Shown: positions 8,304 through 16,906 of the stretch, piece by piece
Numbering within the stretch: position 1 is the first letter of the stretch
How the letters are laid out: the number at the start of each line of letters is the position of its first letter
Assembly: GCA_963734625.1 (NCBI GenBank)
Contig: CAVTHW010000022.1
Coordinates: 1-64,000 of the forward strand
Length of the DNA: 64,000 bases
Reading direction: 5' to 3'
From: CAVTHW01 sp963734625
GTDB taxonomy: Bacteria; Acidobacteriota; Terriglobia; Bryobacterales; Bryobacteraceae
The notes under the pieces: model-generated
Databases searched by the model: none
What the model saw: the letters and a program-made list of their open reading frames with translations, nothing else
Told to the model about the DNA's origin: nothing
Program-made: the position numbers and the translations under genes

Positions 8304-9317
8304 ATGAAGGTCCTATATTCACAGCCGCTCACTGCACCGTCACGGACCCCTCCGCCGGTGGGATTCGAGCAGCTTGGAAACGAGTCCGAGTTGTCGGCAG
8401 AATTCGCCCGACACTTTTCTTGGCTCCGTGGTGGCTCCGAGCGGCTCCTGCGTGTTTATCTGGCAGTGAGGCTGCTGGCATCGCGTAGGCGATTCGATGC
8501 GGTCGTCACAGGCCGCTATGGAGAGTATTTCGCCCTTCTCCAGAGCCTCCTTCCCTTTGGAAGAAGACCGCATCTGCTGCTGGATGTAGAGTGGCTCGAC
8601 CGAGAAGGGAGCAAGTGGCTGAGTCGTTGGCTCCGCCGGCGCATTGTCCAAGGGGCGACAAAGATTCAAGTATTCTGCCATTCCGAGGCGCGAGACTACG
8701 CGCTCCATTTCGGAGTGGATGCGACGAAGTTCGTGTGGATTCCTTACTGCACCGAAGCTAGTGCGGTTCACAATGTTGAATCCGGCCGTTATGTTTTCGC
8801 AAGCGGGTATCATCACCGCGACTACGCGACGCTTTTGGCGGCTGTTGCCGGCCTGCCGGTCGAGGTACGAATCGCCGCGCCAATGTCCGAGTTCCGGTTT
8901 CTTGAAGTTCCGAGTAATGTCAAGATTATGGGCTTGCTCGCTCCCCATAATTACTGGCGGACGCTCGCGGAGTGCCGCTTCGTCGTGCTGTCATTGCATC
9001 CGAATCTGCTTCGACGCCCAGGGGTTATCACGTACGTCGGAGCGATGCGTATGGGCAAGTGTGTGGTGGTGAACGAACCAGTGGGGGCATCGAGCTACAT
9101 CGATCATGGTGAGAGCGGCTTCCTTGTGCCACCTGCAGCGCCAAAGGCGCTACGGGATCAGATTTGGACGTTACTGACAAATCCTGAACTCGTACATGCC
9201 GTAGGAAGGAAGGCCGAGCGTGTGGCCATGGAACGATTCACACCGGCACAGTACTTCGACACGATTGAGCTAGCGGTGAGGGGAGCGGTCGAGATCTGGC
9301 CGACGCACCGGGACTGA
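8304..9317 (+). CDS. GT4-like glycosyltransferase
   Basis: A cytoplasmic or membrane-peripheral glycosyltransferase of GT-B type, likely adding a sugar to the surface glycan built by this locus. ATG 8304 (MKVLYSQPL) is preferred over the in-frame TTG at 8292. The C-terminal Rossmann half shows GRYVFASGYHHRDYATLLAA, then MRMGKCVVVNEPVGASSYI and GESGFLVPP. These are the nucleotide-sugar-binding elements of GT4 enzymes, with the usual E.....G acidic motif replaced by a looser version. Length is 337 residues, at the short end for GT4. It resembles the minus-strand enzyme at 15811-16833 (both have the RDYAT element and the MxxGKCV loop), so the two are likely paralogues. Donor and acceptor cannot be told from sequence. 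Confidence 0.68.
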   Translation: MKVLYSQPLTAPSRTPPPVGFEQLGNESELSAEFARHFSWLRGGSERLLRVYLAVRLLASRRRFDAVVTGRYGEYFALLQSLLPFGRRPHLLLDVEWLDREGSKWLSRWLRRRIVQGATKIQVFCHSEARDYALHFGVDATKFVWIPYCTEASAVHNVESGRYVFASGYHHRDYATLLAAVAGLPVEVRIAAPMSEFRFLEVPSNVKIMGLLAPHNYWRTLAECRFVVLSLHPNLLRRPGVITYVGAMRMGKCVVVNEPVGASSYIDHGESGFLVPPAAPKALRDQIWTLLTNPELVHAVGRKAERVAMERFTPAQYFDTIELAVRGAVEIWPTHRD

Positions 9318-9478
9318 TCGGTCTCGGGCCTTGCGGCGATTCAGCGGACACGTGAGCACTGGACACCGATTGACGTCCATGCGGGCGCGTACCACCGGAG
9401 ATGCAGTCGCGGAGACAAACCATACCCTCTGATGACAAGCTCTGATGAGTTCCGACGCTGAAGCCTCACGGGATACCC

Positions 9479-9484
9479 TATAAT
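9479..9484 (+). promoter_or_regulatory. candidate -10 box TATAAT, possibly for a leaderless mRNA
   Basis: A perfect TATAAT ends 7 bp before an in-frame GTG (9491) and 13 bp before the ATG (9497) of the following glycosyltransferase gene. If used, transcription would begin at or next to the start codon, leaving no room for a ribosome-binding site. The hexamer and the downstream bases are copied at 7951. The -35 region is weak. Confidence 0.45.
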
Positions 9485-9490
9485 GCCTCA

Positions 9491-10708
9491 GTGGGCATGA
9501 ACAGCTCGGATCAGCAACCGCGCACTGCGGGCGCCTCGCCGATTCGAGTCCTCGCCTTGATGGAGACCGGGCTTGTGGTCGGCCCGGCCAGGAACTTGAT
9601 CGATTTCGCCAAGCGCGCGCGCGAAACCCATGCGGGCGTGCCCCCGATCGAGGTCTGCATTGCCACCTATCGCCGCAGGGGCAGCGGCCCCGAATTTCCC
9701 TTCGCCGCCGCCGTCCGGGAGGCCGGGCTTCCGGCCGAAGTGATTTCCGAAAAACACGCTTTCGACTTTGGCGCGATTTCTCAGCTTGAGCGCATCATTG
9801 CGCTCCGACAGCCGCACATTGTTCAAACTCATAACGTTAAATCCCACCTCTTCATTCGGCTGTTAAGCGCCTGGCGGTCTCGTCCCTGGGTGGTGTTCCA
9901 GCATGGATACACCAACAAGGACCTCAGGGACCGGATTTATAACCAATTGGACCGCTGGACTCTGCGGAAGGCTTGCCGCGTGGTTTCGGTTTGCCAGGCC
10001 TTCTCGGGCAGACTCCAGCGTTGGGGAGTTCCGGCATCCCGGATCGTCGTGCTGCACAATCCGGTGAGGCCGTTTATCCCTCCAGACGCCTTGGACGTCG
10101 ACGCCACGCGGCAGGAACTGGCCCTTGAGCCGGGGACTTTCATCGTGCTCGCCGTAGGCCGGCTCTCGCGCGAGAAGGGCCACCGTGACCTGCTCGAGGC
10201 GGCGGCGATTCTTCGTGGCTTGCACCCGTCCGCGCCGGTCCGCTTCGTCCTTGTCGGCGACGGGCCGGAGCGCCGGGCTCTGGCAGCTCGCTCGGACGAA
10301 CTCGGCCTGCAGGCCGACGTAACCTTCACGGGCCAAAAGCACGACGTACGACCATTCTACGCATTGGCCGGCATAGTGGTTTTGCCCTCACACAGCGAGG
10401 GCTCCCCGAACGTGATCCTGGAAGCGATGGCTGCCGGCGTGCCGGTAGTCGCGACTGCCGTCGGCGGCGTTCCGGAGATGGTGACCGATGCAGTCACGGG
10501 CCTGTTGGTGCCCAGCCGGAACCCGACCGCGCTGGCCTCGGCACTAGCTCGTTTGATCGCCGATGACGAGTTACGTCATAAGCTGGCCGCCTCCGCGAGC
10601 CTGTGCGTCAAAACCAAGCATTCGCAGGCCGAGTACTGCCGCTCGCTCGCTGGGGTGTATCAAGAAGCGATCAGCTCGTTCTGCGGCCCGAACGGCGAAG
10701 GTCGGTAG
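9491..10708 (+). CDS. GT4-family glycosyltransferase
   Basis: A retaining GT-B glycosyltransferase of about 400 residues. The N-terminal domain has the glycine-rich VLALMETGLVVGPARNLIDF loop. The C-terminal domain shows VLAVGRLSREKGHRDLLEAA, FVLVGDGPERRAL, VTFTGQKHDV and HSEGSPNVILEAMAAGVPVV (the EGxPNVxLEAM nucleotide-sugar motif), then GGVPEM and TGLLVPS. All core GT4 elements are present and intact. The start is GTG 9491 or ATG 9497; the only promoter-like element lies immediately upstream. It is followed 6 bp later by another GT4 gene, so the two are probably co-transcribed. A broken copy sits at 7951-8226. Substrate unknown; presumably one step of the surface-glycan chain. Confidence 0.88.
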   Translation: MGMNSSDQQPRTAGASPIRVLALMETGLVVGPARNLIDFAKRARETHAGVPPIEVCIATYRRRGSGPEFPFAAAVREAGLPAEVISEKHAFDFGAISQLERIIALRQPHIVQTHNVKSHLFIRLLSAWRSRPWVVFQHGYTNKDLRDRIYNQLDRWTLRKACRVVSVCQAFSGRLQRWGVPASRIVVLHNPVRPFIPPDALDVDATRQELALEPGTFIVLAVGRLSREKGHRDLLEAAAILRGLHPSAPVRFVLVGDGPERRALAARSDELGLQADVTFTGQKHDVRPFYALAGIVVLPSHSEGSPNVILEAMAAGVPVVATAVGGVPEMVTDAVTGLLVPSRNPTALASALARLIADDELRHKLAASASLCVKTKHSQAEYCRSLAGVYQEAISSFCGPNGEGR

Positions 10709-10714
10709 ATCCGC

Positions 10715-11905
10715 ATGCGTATTGGCATCGTCTATCATGGTTCCGAATTTCCACCTTCCGAGCGGATAGAGAAGATCGCCGCATCTCTTATCTCCGCCGG
10801 CCACACCATCTTTCTGCTCTGCAACAACGATGGCCGGTTTCCCAAGGACGAGGAAACCGTGAGCGGAGTGCACGTATTGCGCTTGCGGCCCCACTTGCCA
10901 AACCGGAAGCTGAACCGGGCCATGAAACTACCCGCCTTCTTCAATCCGTTTTGGGTCGTGCAATTGCGGAACATGGTAGCGCGCTTCGGAATTGAAGCAT
11001 TGCATGTAGTGGACATACCTCTCAGCTTGCTCGCCCTAGGCGTGGGCCGACTCTATCGCATCCCGGTGGTCTTGGACATGTGGGAGAACTATCCAGAGGC
11101 GCTCAAGTTGTGGTCTCAGACGGATTGGACTACACATTTCATCCGCAACTACCATGTGGCGCGCGCGGTTGAATCCTACGTAATAGGCCGCGTAAGACAC
11201 GTGATTACGGTCGTCGAGGAACAGAAAGAGCGGCTGGTGGCGAAGGGTGTTCCAGAACAGCGCATTTCCGTGGTGACCAATGCTATTGATCCAGGTCTGT
11301 TTTGCCTCACGGCGGTTCGGAGCGACACCTGCCTTGACGCCGATGCCAGCCGCTATAAAGTGCTTTACGTAGGGGGTATCACCTGCGAGCGCGGCCTGGA
11401 CGATCTCATTCGAGCTGTGCCGCTCGCCGTCGGCAGAATTCCGGAACTGCGGCTCTACATCGCCGGAAAGGGCAATGACGAGCCGCGCCTGCGAAAGTTG
11501 GTTGCAGAGCAAGGGCTGAGCGACTACGTCCGGTTCCTCGGTTGGCTGCCGTTTGAGGACATACAATCCTTCGTCTTGAAAAGCGATTTGTGCACCGTGC
11601 CCCACATTTCCTCGGACTTCATAAACACCACCGTTCCCAACAAGCTCTTCCAGTACATGTTTCTGGCCAAGCCCGTCCTTGTTTCTGACGCGAAGCCGCT
11701 GGCCCGGATCGTGCGGGAGGCGGGATGCGGCTTCGTCTTCCAGTCCAGGAATCCCTCTGACGCCGCGGCCCGGATCATTGAGGCTTACGAGTCGCGGGGC
11801 ACGCCGGAGATTGGCGAGCGAGGCAGGCAGGCGGTTCTGCGTTCTTACACCTGGGAGAAGGTCGAGCCCGAACTGCTGCGTGTTTACGGACAACTCAGAG
11901 CTTGA
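10715..11905 (+). CDS. GT4-family glycosyltransferase
   Basis: A 396-residue GT-B glycosyltransferase. It starts MRIGIVYHGSEFPPSERIEK with a classic N-terminal Rossmann strand. The C-terminal half has YKVLYVGGITCERGLDDLIR, LYIAGKGNDEPRLRKLV and VRFLGWLPFEDI, then PNKLFQYMFLAKPVLVSD, the acceptor/donor loop in which the usual E is replaced by F-Q-Y. This variant resembles the FemAB/WbuB-type 'PNKLFEYMA' group. It begins 6 bp after the previous gene and should be translated from the same mRNA. The downstream 286 bp (11906-12191) carry no gene that I can support. A TATCAT hexamer at about 12130 is the only promoter-like feature there. Confidence 0.87.
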   Translation: MRIGIVYHGSEFPPSERIEKIAASLISAGHTIFLLCNNDGRFPKDEETVSGVHVLRLRPHLPNRKLNRAMKLPAFFNPFWVVQLRNMVARFGIEALHVVDIPLSLLALGVGRLYRIPVVLDMWENYPEALKLWSQTDWTTHFIRNYHVARAVESYVIGRVRHVITVVEEQKERLVAKGVPEQRISVVTNAIDPGLFCLTAVRSDTCLDADASRYKVLYVGGITCERGLDDLIRAVPLAVGRIPELRLYIAGKGNDEPRLRKLVAEQGLSDYVRFLGWLPFEDIQSFVLKSDLCTVPHISSDFINTTVPNKLFQYMFLAKPVLVSDAKPLARIVREAGCGFVFQSRNPSDAAARIIEAYESRGTPEIGERGRQAVLRSYTWEKVEPELLRVYGQLRA

Positions 11906-12191
11906 AGAGGCGCTGCGTGGCGTCCTGGCAGGGGGCTTCCTGGGTGGGAGCAGCGAAATCAGGTCACGAGGAGGTGAGGGTCGGAGAGGCGTTTGTGGAT
12001 TACGCTGAGGGGGTGGGGTTTCCGGGTTTCGGATTTTTCCGGCCGGGCAGAATTGGCGCTCGGCGGAGTCAACAACGGCTCCCAACGGAAAGCACCGCAC
12101 TTCGGAGGATCAAGGGCCGGCGGCTGAGTGTATCATCCCTGGAGGGCGCGAGCCAACCTTCCAGATAAGTTCGAAGGGCTGAACACGAAAC

Positions 12192-13934
12192 ATGGAGAAT
12201 CCGAAGCTAAAGGTTGCATTTCTTGTCGGTAGCGATAGCGCATCAATCAGGCGCAGCATCGACGCAGTGTGCCGATTGCCAGGATTGGAGCCCGTCGGTG
12301 TGTTGCTGGACTCCGAGCCTGTCCGCTTCAAACGGCGTCTGAAGAGTCTCGTTCGGAACGTGCGCGCGAATGGCTGGTCCTATCCCTTTTACGCAATCGT
12401 CAAAGCGATTTGTACGGCGACTGGAACCGCGGTGAAGAACGCTGCTGTCTCCCGCGCGGAAACAATGCGGGTTCTGAGGCAGGCCTTTCCAGATAAGTGT
12501 TATTCACTGGCGGAATTGGGGACTCGGTACGGCATGATAGTTCACGCCGTAGGAGACTTGAACGGGGCAAACGCCGCTCGCGTGTTAAGCGAGTGCAGCG
12601 CCGACCTCGGCATAGTGCTGGGCACCCGCATTCTTAGGCCCTCGACGTTCGGCGTCCCGCGAATGGGTTGCATTAACCTCCATAAGGGTAAGGTGCCGGA
12701 ATATCGGGGCATGCCACCTGGGTTTTGGGAACTTTACGATGGAGCATCGTCGGCCGGCGTCACGGTGCACTTTGTCGACAAAGGCTTGGATACGGGCGAT
12801 ATCGTTGCCACAGACTCAGTGTCCATACTGAAGACGGATACGCCCGAAAGCCTTCTGGAAAAACTGCACGAGCGCGGGGCGCGGGTGCTGGCCTTGGCGG
12901 TTTCAGCAATCCGGGACGGAAGAGCGATTCCGCGTCCGCAGCAGAAGTCATCGGTCAGATCCCGGACCAAGCCCAGCAGAGGAGACGTCGCTTTGCTTCG
13001 GCGGCGTTTGCCTCATTGGAAACAGCAGGGCGACGTTTCGAGGATCGCGCGGAATCTGTACCTCTTGCTTGTTTACTACTCTGGACTCTACTCTCTGGTT
13101 CGTCAATACCACCGTCTTCGGAGGCGGTCAAGAGGTGCGATCTACTTGTACCATCGAGTCAATGACTATTCAAAGGATGTTCTGACCGTGGATGCCGAGA
13201 CGTTTGCCGCTCAGTTGCTGGCAATCTCCAAACGCTATCTCGTCTCCTCGACGGCCGGCCTCGTCGATTGCATCCGGAACAAGAAGCCGCTCCGGCCCAC
13301 GACTGTCGCCATCCACTTTGACGATTGTTATCGGGACATTGTGACAAATGGCGCATGCATCATGAAGGTGCTGGGGATTCCGGCGTGCGCCTTCATTAAC
13401 AGCGGTTTCGTCGACACCGACCGATGTTTTGCTCACGACGTTGCGCAGTACCCGTTCACTTACGAGATGCTCCGATCCTCTGATCTCCAAGCATGGACCA
13501 GCCTAGGCTTCGAAGTTGGGGCGCACACGGTCAACCACGTGGATCTCGGAAAGTGCACAGTTGAGAGCGCCGATTCCGAAGTTGTTGCGTGTGGCGAGAC
13601 TTTGCGAAAGATCACCGGTAAGCCTGTCGATTTGTTTTCATTTCCATTTGGACGAGTGGACAACATCAGCGAGCCAACCCGACAGACCATTTCGGCAGCC
13701 GGGTACGTCGCATTGTTCTCCGCCTACGGCGGTGTCATAGGACCGCACACAGACCGGTACGACATTCCAAGGATGGGAGCATCCTGGGAGTCATCCCCCG
13801 TATATTGTTTGCTGCAGATCGAAGGCCTTGCGTTGGGTCAACTCGCGTCCGCACTTCGGCGCATCTGGGATAAGGTGGGGAGCAGCCGCCAAGTCCATGA
13901 AGCTAAGCCCTTGGCATCGACATTAGAGGATTGA
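12192..13934 (+). CDS. fused formyltransferase-polysaccharide deacetylase
   Basis: A 580-residue protein joining two enzyme families. Residues about 5-260 are a formyl-THF-dependent formyltransferase. They contain GCINLHKGKVPEYRG with Asn162 and His164, and GLDTGDIV with Asp200, the Asn-His-Asp catalytic set of methionyl-tRNA and sugar N-formyltransferases. Residues about 340-560 are a NodB-type deacetylase with the metal-binding pair Asp377-Asp378 in HFDDCYRD, HTVNH (His445, His449) and FPFGR. The linker (about 265-335) is basic. The natural reading is an enzyme that removes an acetyl group from an N-acetylated sugar and re-formylates the amine, or deformylates it, within the surface-glycan pathway. 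It converges on asnB with a 12 bp overlap of the 3' ends. The domain calls are firm; the combined role is inferred. Confidence 0.82.
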   Translation: MENPKLKVAFLVGSDSASIRRSIDAVCRLPGLEPVGVLLDSEPVRFKRRLKSLVRNVRANGWSYPFYAIVKAICTATGTAVKNAAVSRAETMRVLRQAFPDKCYSLAELGTRYGMIVHAVGDLNGANAARVLSECSADLGIVLGTRILRPSTFGVPRMGCINLHKGKVPEYRGMPPGFWELYDGASSAGVTVHFVDKGLDTGDIVATDSVSILKTDTPESLLEKLHERGARVLALAVSAIRDGRAIPRPQQKSSVRSRTKPSRGDVALLRRRLPHWKQQGDVSRIARNLYLLLVYYSGLYSLVRQYHRLRRRSRGAIYLYHRVNDYSKDVLTVDAETFAAQLLAISKRYLVSSTAGLVDCIRNKKPLRPTTVAIHFDDCYRDIVTNGACIMKVLGIPACAFINSGFVDTDRCFAHDVAQYPFTYEMLRSSDLQAWTSLGFEVGAHTVNHVDLGKCTVESADSEVVACGETLRKITGKPVDLFSFPFGRVDNISEPTRQTISAAGYVALFSAYGGVIGPHTDRYDIPRMGASWESSPVYCLLQIEGLALGQLASALRRIWDKVGSSRQVHEAKPLASTLED

Positions 13935-15800
13935 GGCTATACCATCGGCGTAGGAATGGTAACGTCGAAGCCAATGTTCCAAAGTCAGCATATGCCAGAG
14001 TTGCATGGGCGCATGGCCGGATTGAACCGTGTTCTCAACCGAGGCCCGGATCTTGCCCGGGGCAATCCAGCCTTCGAGTTCCAACAAGGGTTCTTTCTTC
14101 AAGTCTTCCAGGGCGCTCGACCAGCGCGTTGACAGCCAGCGCTCGACCGGGACTGTGAATCCTCTCTTGGAACCTGCCGCCACCTTCGGACTGACGCGCC
14201 GGCGCACGATCTCGCGCAGGACCGCTTTCAGCGTCCCGCCGTGGAGGCGAACGCGGAAGGGCAGCGCCGCGGCGAACTCCCAGAGTCTGTGGTCGAGGAA
14301 CGGGGACCTGGCCTCCAAGGCGTAGTGCATGGATGCGCCATCGACTTTCGTCATGAACTCTCCCACGAAGCGCGTCTTCTGCTCATGCTCCAGAACGGCG
14401 GAGAGGAGTCCTCGCGCTGACGCCATAGAAAGCGCCATGTCCCTTTGGGGCAGTTCCCGTCCGGCCAGCCGTTCCCCCAACATGCACCGCTCCCGGTAGT
14501 AAGGCAGTCCGTCATGGACCATGGTGACCGCACCAAGACCACCAGTGGCGTAGTCCAGGAAGTGTTTGGGACGGCGCAGGAATTCCAATCCATCGAAGTG
14601 GCCGCGGACCGAGAGCCAGAAGGGCAACGCACGGTCCGGTAAATGGCTAGCCAGCTTCTGCGCCAGCCAAAAGTGCCGTTGGAAAGGATAGCCGAGGAAG
14701 ACGTCGTCGCCGCCATCGCCGGTCAACAGCACAGTTGCCATGGGTTTGATGAGCCGGCATACCCGGAGCATGGCGAGCGCAGAGGGGCAACCGAAGGGTT
14801 CTCCGTACGCCTCGATGAGTTCCTCCATCAAGTCGGGTGGCTCGGCAGAAAGGGTCACAACTTCGTGGGGGATGCCTAGGATCCGCGCCGTCTCAGCAGC
14901 CTGCGGCCCCTCGTCGGCAGGGTCCCCCGGGGCCGCGACCGTAAAGGCCGTGACCCTCGCGTTTCGCTGTGCCATGGCCCAGCAGACGAGGGCTGAGTCG
15001 ATGCCGCCGCTGAGAAGTACTCCCACAGGTACGTCGGCGTAGAGCCGGAGGCCGACAGCTTCCAGCAGCAATCTCTCAGTTTCCTCGACCGCTTCCTCGA
15101 AGGTAATCTTGGAAGACTCGTCCACCCCGGGCAGAGACCAGTAGGAACGCTGGGAGATCTTGCCATCTCGCCACTCCAAGATCGTGGCTGCGGGCAACTT
15201 GGAGGCGCCACGGACGATAGTGCGGCTGTCGGTCACGTAGCCGAATTCCAAGAACTCCAGCACGGCCTGGGCGTCGATTTCAGAAACGAGACCCGCGGCG
15301 CGGAGCGCGGTTACGGTAGAGGAGAACGCAATCTGTCCCTCGCGCACCGCGAAGATGAGCGGTTTCACCCCTAGACGGTCGCGCACGAGGGTAAGTTTGC
15401 GCAGAGGTTGGTCCCAGACAGCGAAGGCGAACATTCCGCGCAGACGCCCGACCAAGCGATCAATCCCCCACTCGCGGTATCCGTGCAGCAACACTTCGGT
15501 GTCGGTGTTGGAGCGGAAGCGGCAGCCGCGTTGCTCAAGATCACTCCGCAACTCGCGGAAATTGTAGATGCAGCCATTGAACACCAGTCCAACCTGGCCG
15601 TCGTCGGACAACATGGGCTGGTGGCCGGCCGGGCTTAGGTCGAGGATGGCCAGGCGCCGGTGTCCCAGGGTGGCACCGGGCCAGGTGGCGATGCCTTGGG
15701 AGTCGGGTCCCCGGCGCTCGAGAGAGAGCACCATGGCCTCGACGGCTTGTCTACCCTCGGGATGGAGCCGTCCGGTGGCCAAGCCTGCGATGCCGCACAT
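13923..15800 (-). CDS. asnB: asparagine synthase-type glutamine amidotransferase
   Basis: A class II glutamine-hydrolysing synthetase of 625 residues. The ATG at 15800 puts the nucleophile at Cys2 (MCGIAGLATG), so the longer in-frame extension to 15875 is rejected. The amidotransferase half shows RRGPDSQG, GHRRLAILDLS, NGCIYNF (usually NGEIYN) and NTDTEVLL. The synthetase half has the pyrophosphatase motif VLLSGGIDSALV and TGDGGDDVFLGY. Free asparagine synthesis is possible. In exopolysaccharide loci such proteins often amidate uronic acids or other carboxylated sugars, and its place between glycosyltransferases favours that. A GT4-like gene ends 10 bp upstream and is probably in the same operon. 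Confidence 0.9.
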   Translation of the reverse strand: MCGIAGLATGRLHPEGRQAVEAMVLSLERRGPDSQGIATWPGATLGHRRLAILDLSPAGHQPMLSDDGQVGLVFNGCIYNFRELRSDLEQRGCRFRSNTDTEVLLHGYREWGIDRLVGRLRGMFAFAVWDQPLRKLTLVRDRLGVKPLIFAVREGQIAFSSTVTALRAAGLVSEIDAQAVLEFLEFGYVTDSRTIVRGASKLPAATILEWRDGKISQRSYWSLPGVDESSKITFEEAVEETERLLLEAVGLRLYADVPVGVLLSGGIDSALVCWAMAQRNARVTAFTVAAPGDPADEGPQAAETARILGIPHEVVTLSAEPPDLMEELIEAYGEPFGCPSALAMLRVCRLIKPMATVLLTGDGGDDVFLGYPFQRHFWLAQKLASHLPDRALPFWLSVRGHFDGLEFLRRPKHFLDYATGGLGAVTMVHDGLPYYRERCMLGERLAGRELPQRDMALSMASARGLLSAVLEHEQKTRFVGEFMTKVDGASMHYALEARSPFLDHRLWEFAAALPFRVRLHGGTLKAVLREIVRRRVSPKVAAGSKRGFTVPVERWLSTRWSSALEDLKKEPLLELEGWIAPGKIRASVENTVQSGHAPMQLWHMLTLEHWLRRYHSYADGIASIL

Positions 15801-15810
15801 ACCGCTATTG

Positions 15811-16833
15811 TTACAGAATACGCCTGGAGAGATGATTATCGTGCGTCCCCAGGTACCATGAGACCACCTTGTCAATTATGCGCTGGTACAACTCGGGCTC
15901 CCCGCCGAAACTCAGCGCGCACCGGCGGCCAGCAGCAGCGGTCCTGCTCCTGAGTTCGCCGTCAATCCACGCCCGCCGGATCATCTCCGCAAGCGTGGCG
16001 GGGTCTTCGGGCGGAACGGTCAAGACCTCAGACGAGAACACGTCCGATATACCCGGTCCTTCGGAGGCGATCACGCACTTGCCGAGCAGCATGGCATTCA
16101 GGGCGGTGCTGATACCAGAAGCGGCGATGTTCGACTTGAGGATTGGAAGTACGACCAGTCTTGCGCCGCTCAAGACCCGCACCAGGTTGTCCTCGGTTCC
16201 GTCGTCATCCAGGACGCGAACAGCACTCGGGAGTTGATCGAGATCCAAGGCGAAGCGAGCTCCATGCGCCTTCAGCGATGACAAGTCCGGGGATGCAATT
16301 GCTGCCGGGAAGGGCAAGAGGGCCATGGCCTGGAAGAAGGTTGCATAGTCGCGCATGGAACGGCCCAGGCAGAGGACGTAGTCCCCGTCCGGATTCGGTT
16401 CCACTTCCCGCCGATACCGGACGTTGGGCTTGAAGGGGACGAAAGAGCTGCGATCAGGGCCGATGCCGAAGACCGCCTGATAACCTTGCAGGTCCCTAAA
16501 ATAGTGCACGAAATGGTCGATGCGGGAGAACAGGTATCTCTTGGCACACAGGGAGATCCTCTGTAAGGGTCCCTCAGGTCTGCGGAGTACGAGGTCCACG
16601 GCTACGAGAGGCCGGCGGAGGAATGGAAACACCAAGAACAGGGCACTCAATCGCACCACCAAGCCCGGGTCACAATCGATGACGTAGACGGTTTCCGCGT
16701 TCCTGCAGTACGCCACGCACTCCCAGAAGGACCGCGCGATCGCGCTGCGGCCGCTGACGCCGCCCGCGGCTGTCCAGGTAAGAGGGAAGGCAGGAGTGTT
16801 GGTGACCAGTAGCATCGTGCGGCGTAAGACCAT
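15811..16833 (-). CDS. GT4-like glycosyltransferase
   Basis: A 340-residue (or 334 if translation starts at the second Met) glycosyltransferase of GT-B type. It has MLLVTNTPAFPLTWTAAGGV at the N-terminus, YVLCLGRSMRDYATFFQAM at the start of the second Rossmann domain, and SGISTALNAMLLGKCVIASE as the sugar-nucleotide loop, followed by VLTVPPEDPATLAEMI. The domain plan and the RDYAT/GKCV elements match the gene at 8304-9317. It is followed by asnB after 10 bp on the same strand. The divergent O-antigen-ligase-like gene starts 73 bp upstream, so the region 16834-16906 should hold promoters for both directions. Confidence 0.72.
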   Translation of the reverse strand: MVLRRTMLLVTNTPAFPLTWTAAGGVSGRSAIARSFWECVAYCRNAETVYVIDCDPGLVVRLSALFLVFPFLRRPLVAVDLVLRRPEGPLQRISLCAKRYLFSRIDHFVHYFRDLQGYQAVFGIGPDRSSFVPFKPNVRYRREVEPNPDGDYVLCLGRSMRDYATFFQAMALLPFPAAIASPDLSSLKAHGARFALDLDQLPSAVRVLDDDGTEDNLVRVLSGARLVVLPILKSNIAASGISTALNAMLLGKCVIASEGPGISDVFSSEVLTVPPEDPATLAEMIRRAWIDGELRSRTAAAGRRCALSFGGEPELYQRIIDKVVSWYLGTHDNHLSRRIL

Positions 16834-16906
16834 GTCACATCAGAACATCAAGGGCCGCCTGGAAATATGGGTTGGCGTCGATGTTTCATGATAACCTGAA
16901 GGAGCC

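Noticed and set aside
11036..12100. 354-codon minus-strand open frame over the GT4 gene at 10715
   Set aside because: Antisense to a clear GT4 gene; product is Arg/Pro-rich without motifs.
11906..12191. Possible short gene between the GT4 and formyltransferase-deacetylase genes (open frame 11902-12168)
   Set aside because: The product is Gly/Arg-rich without similarity, and no ribosome site precedes it.
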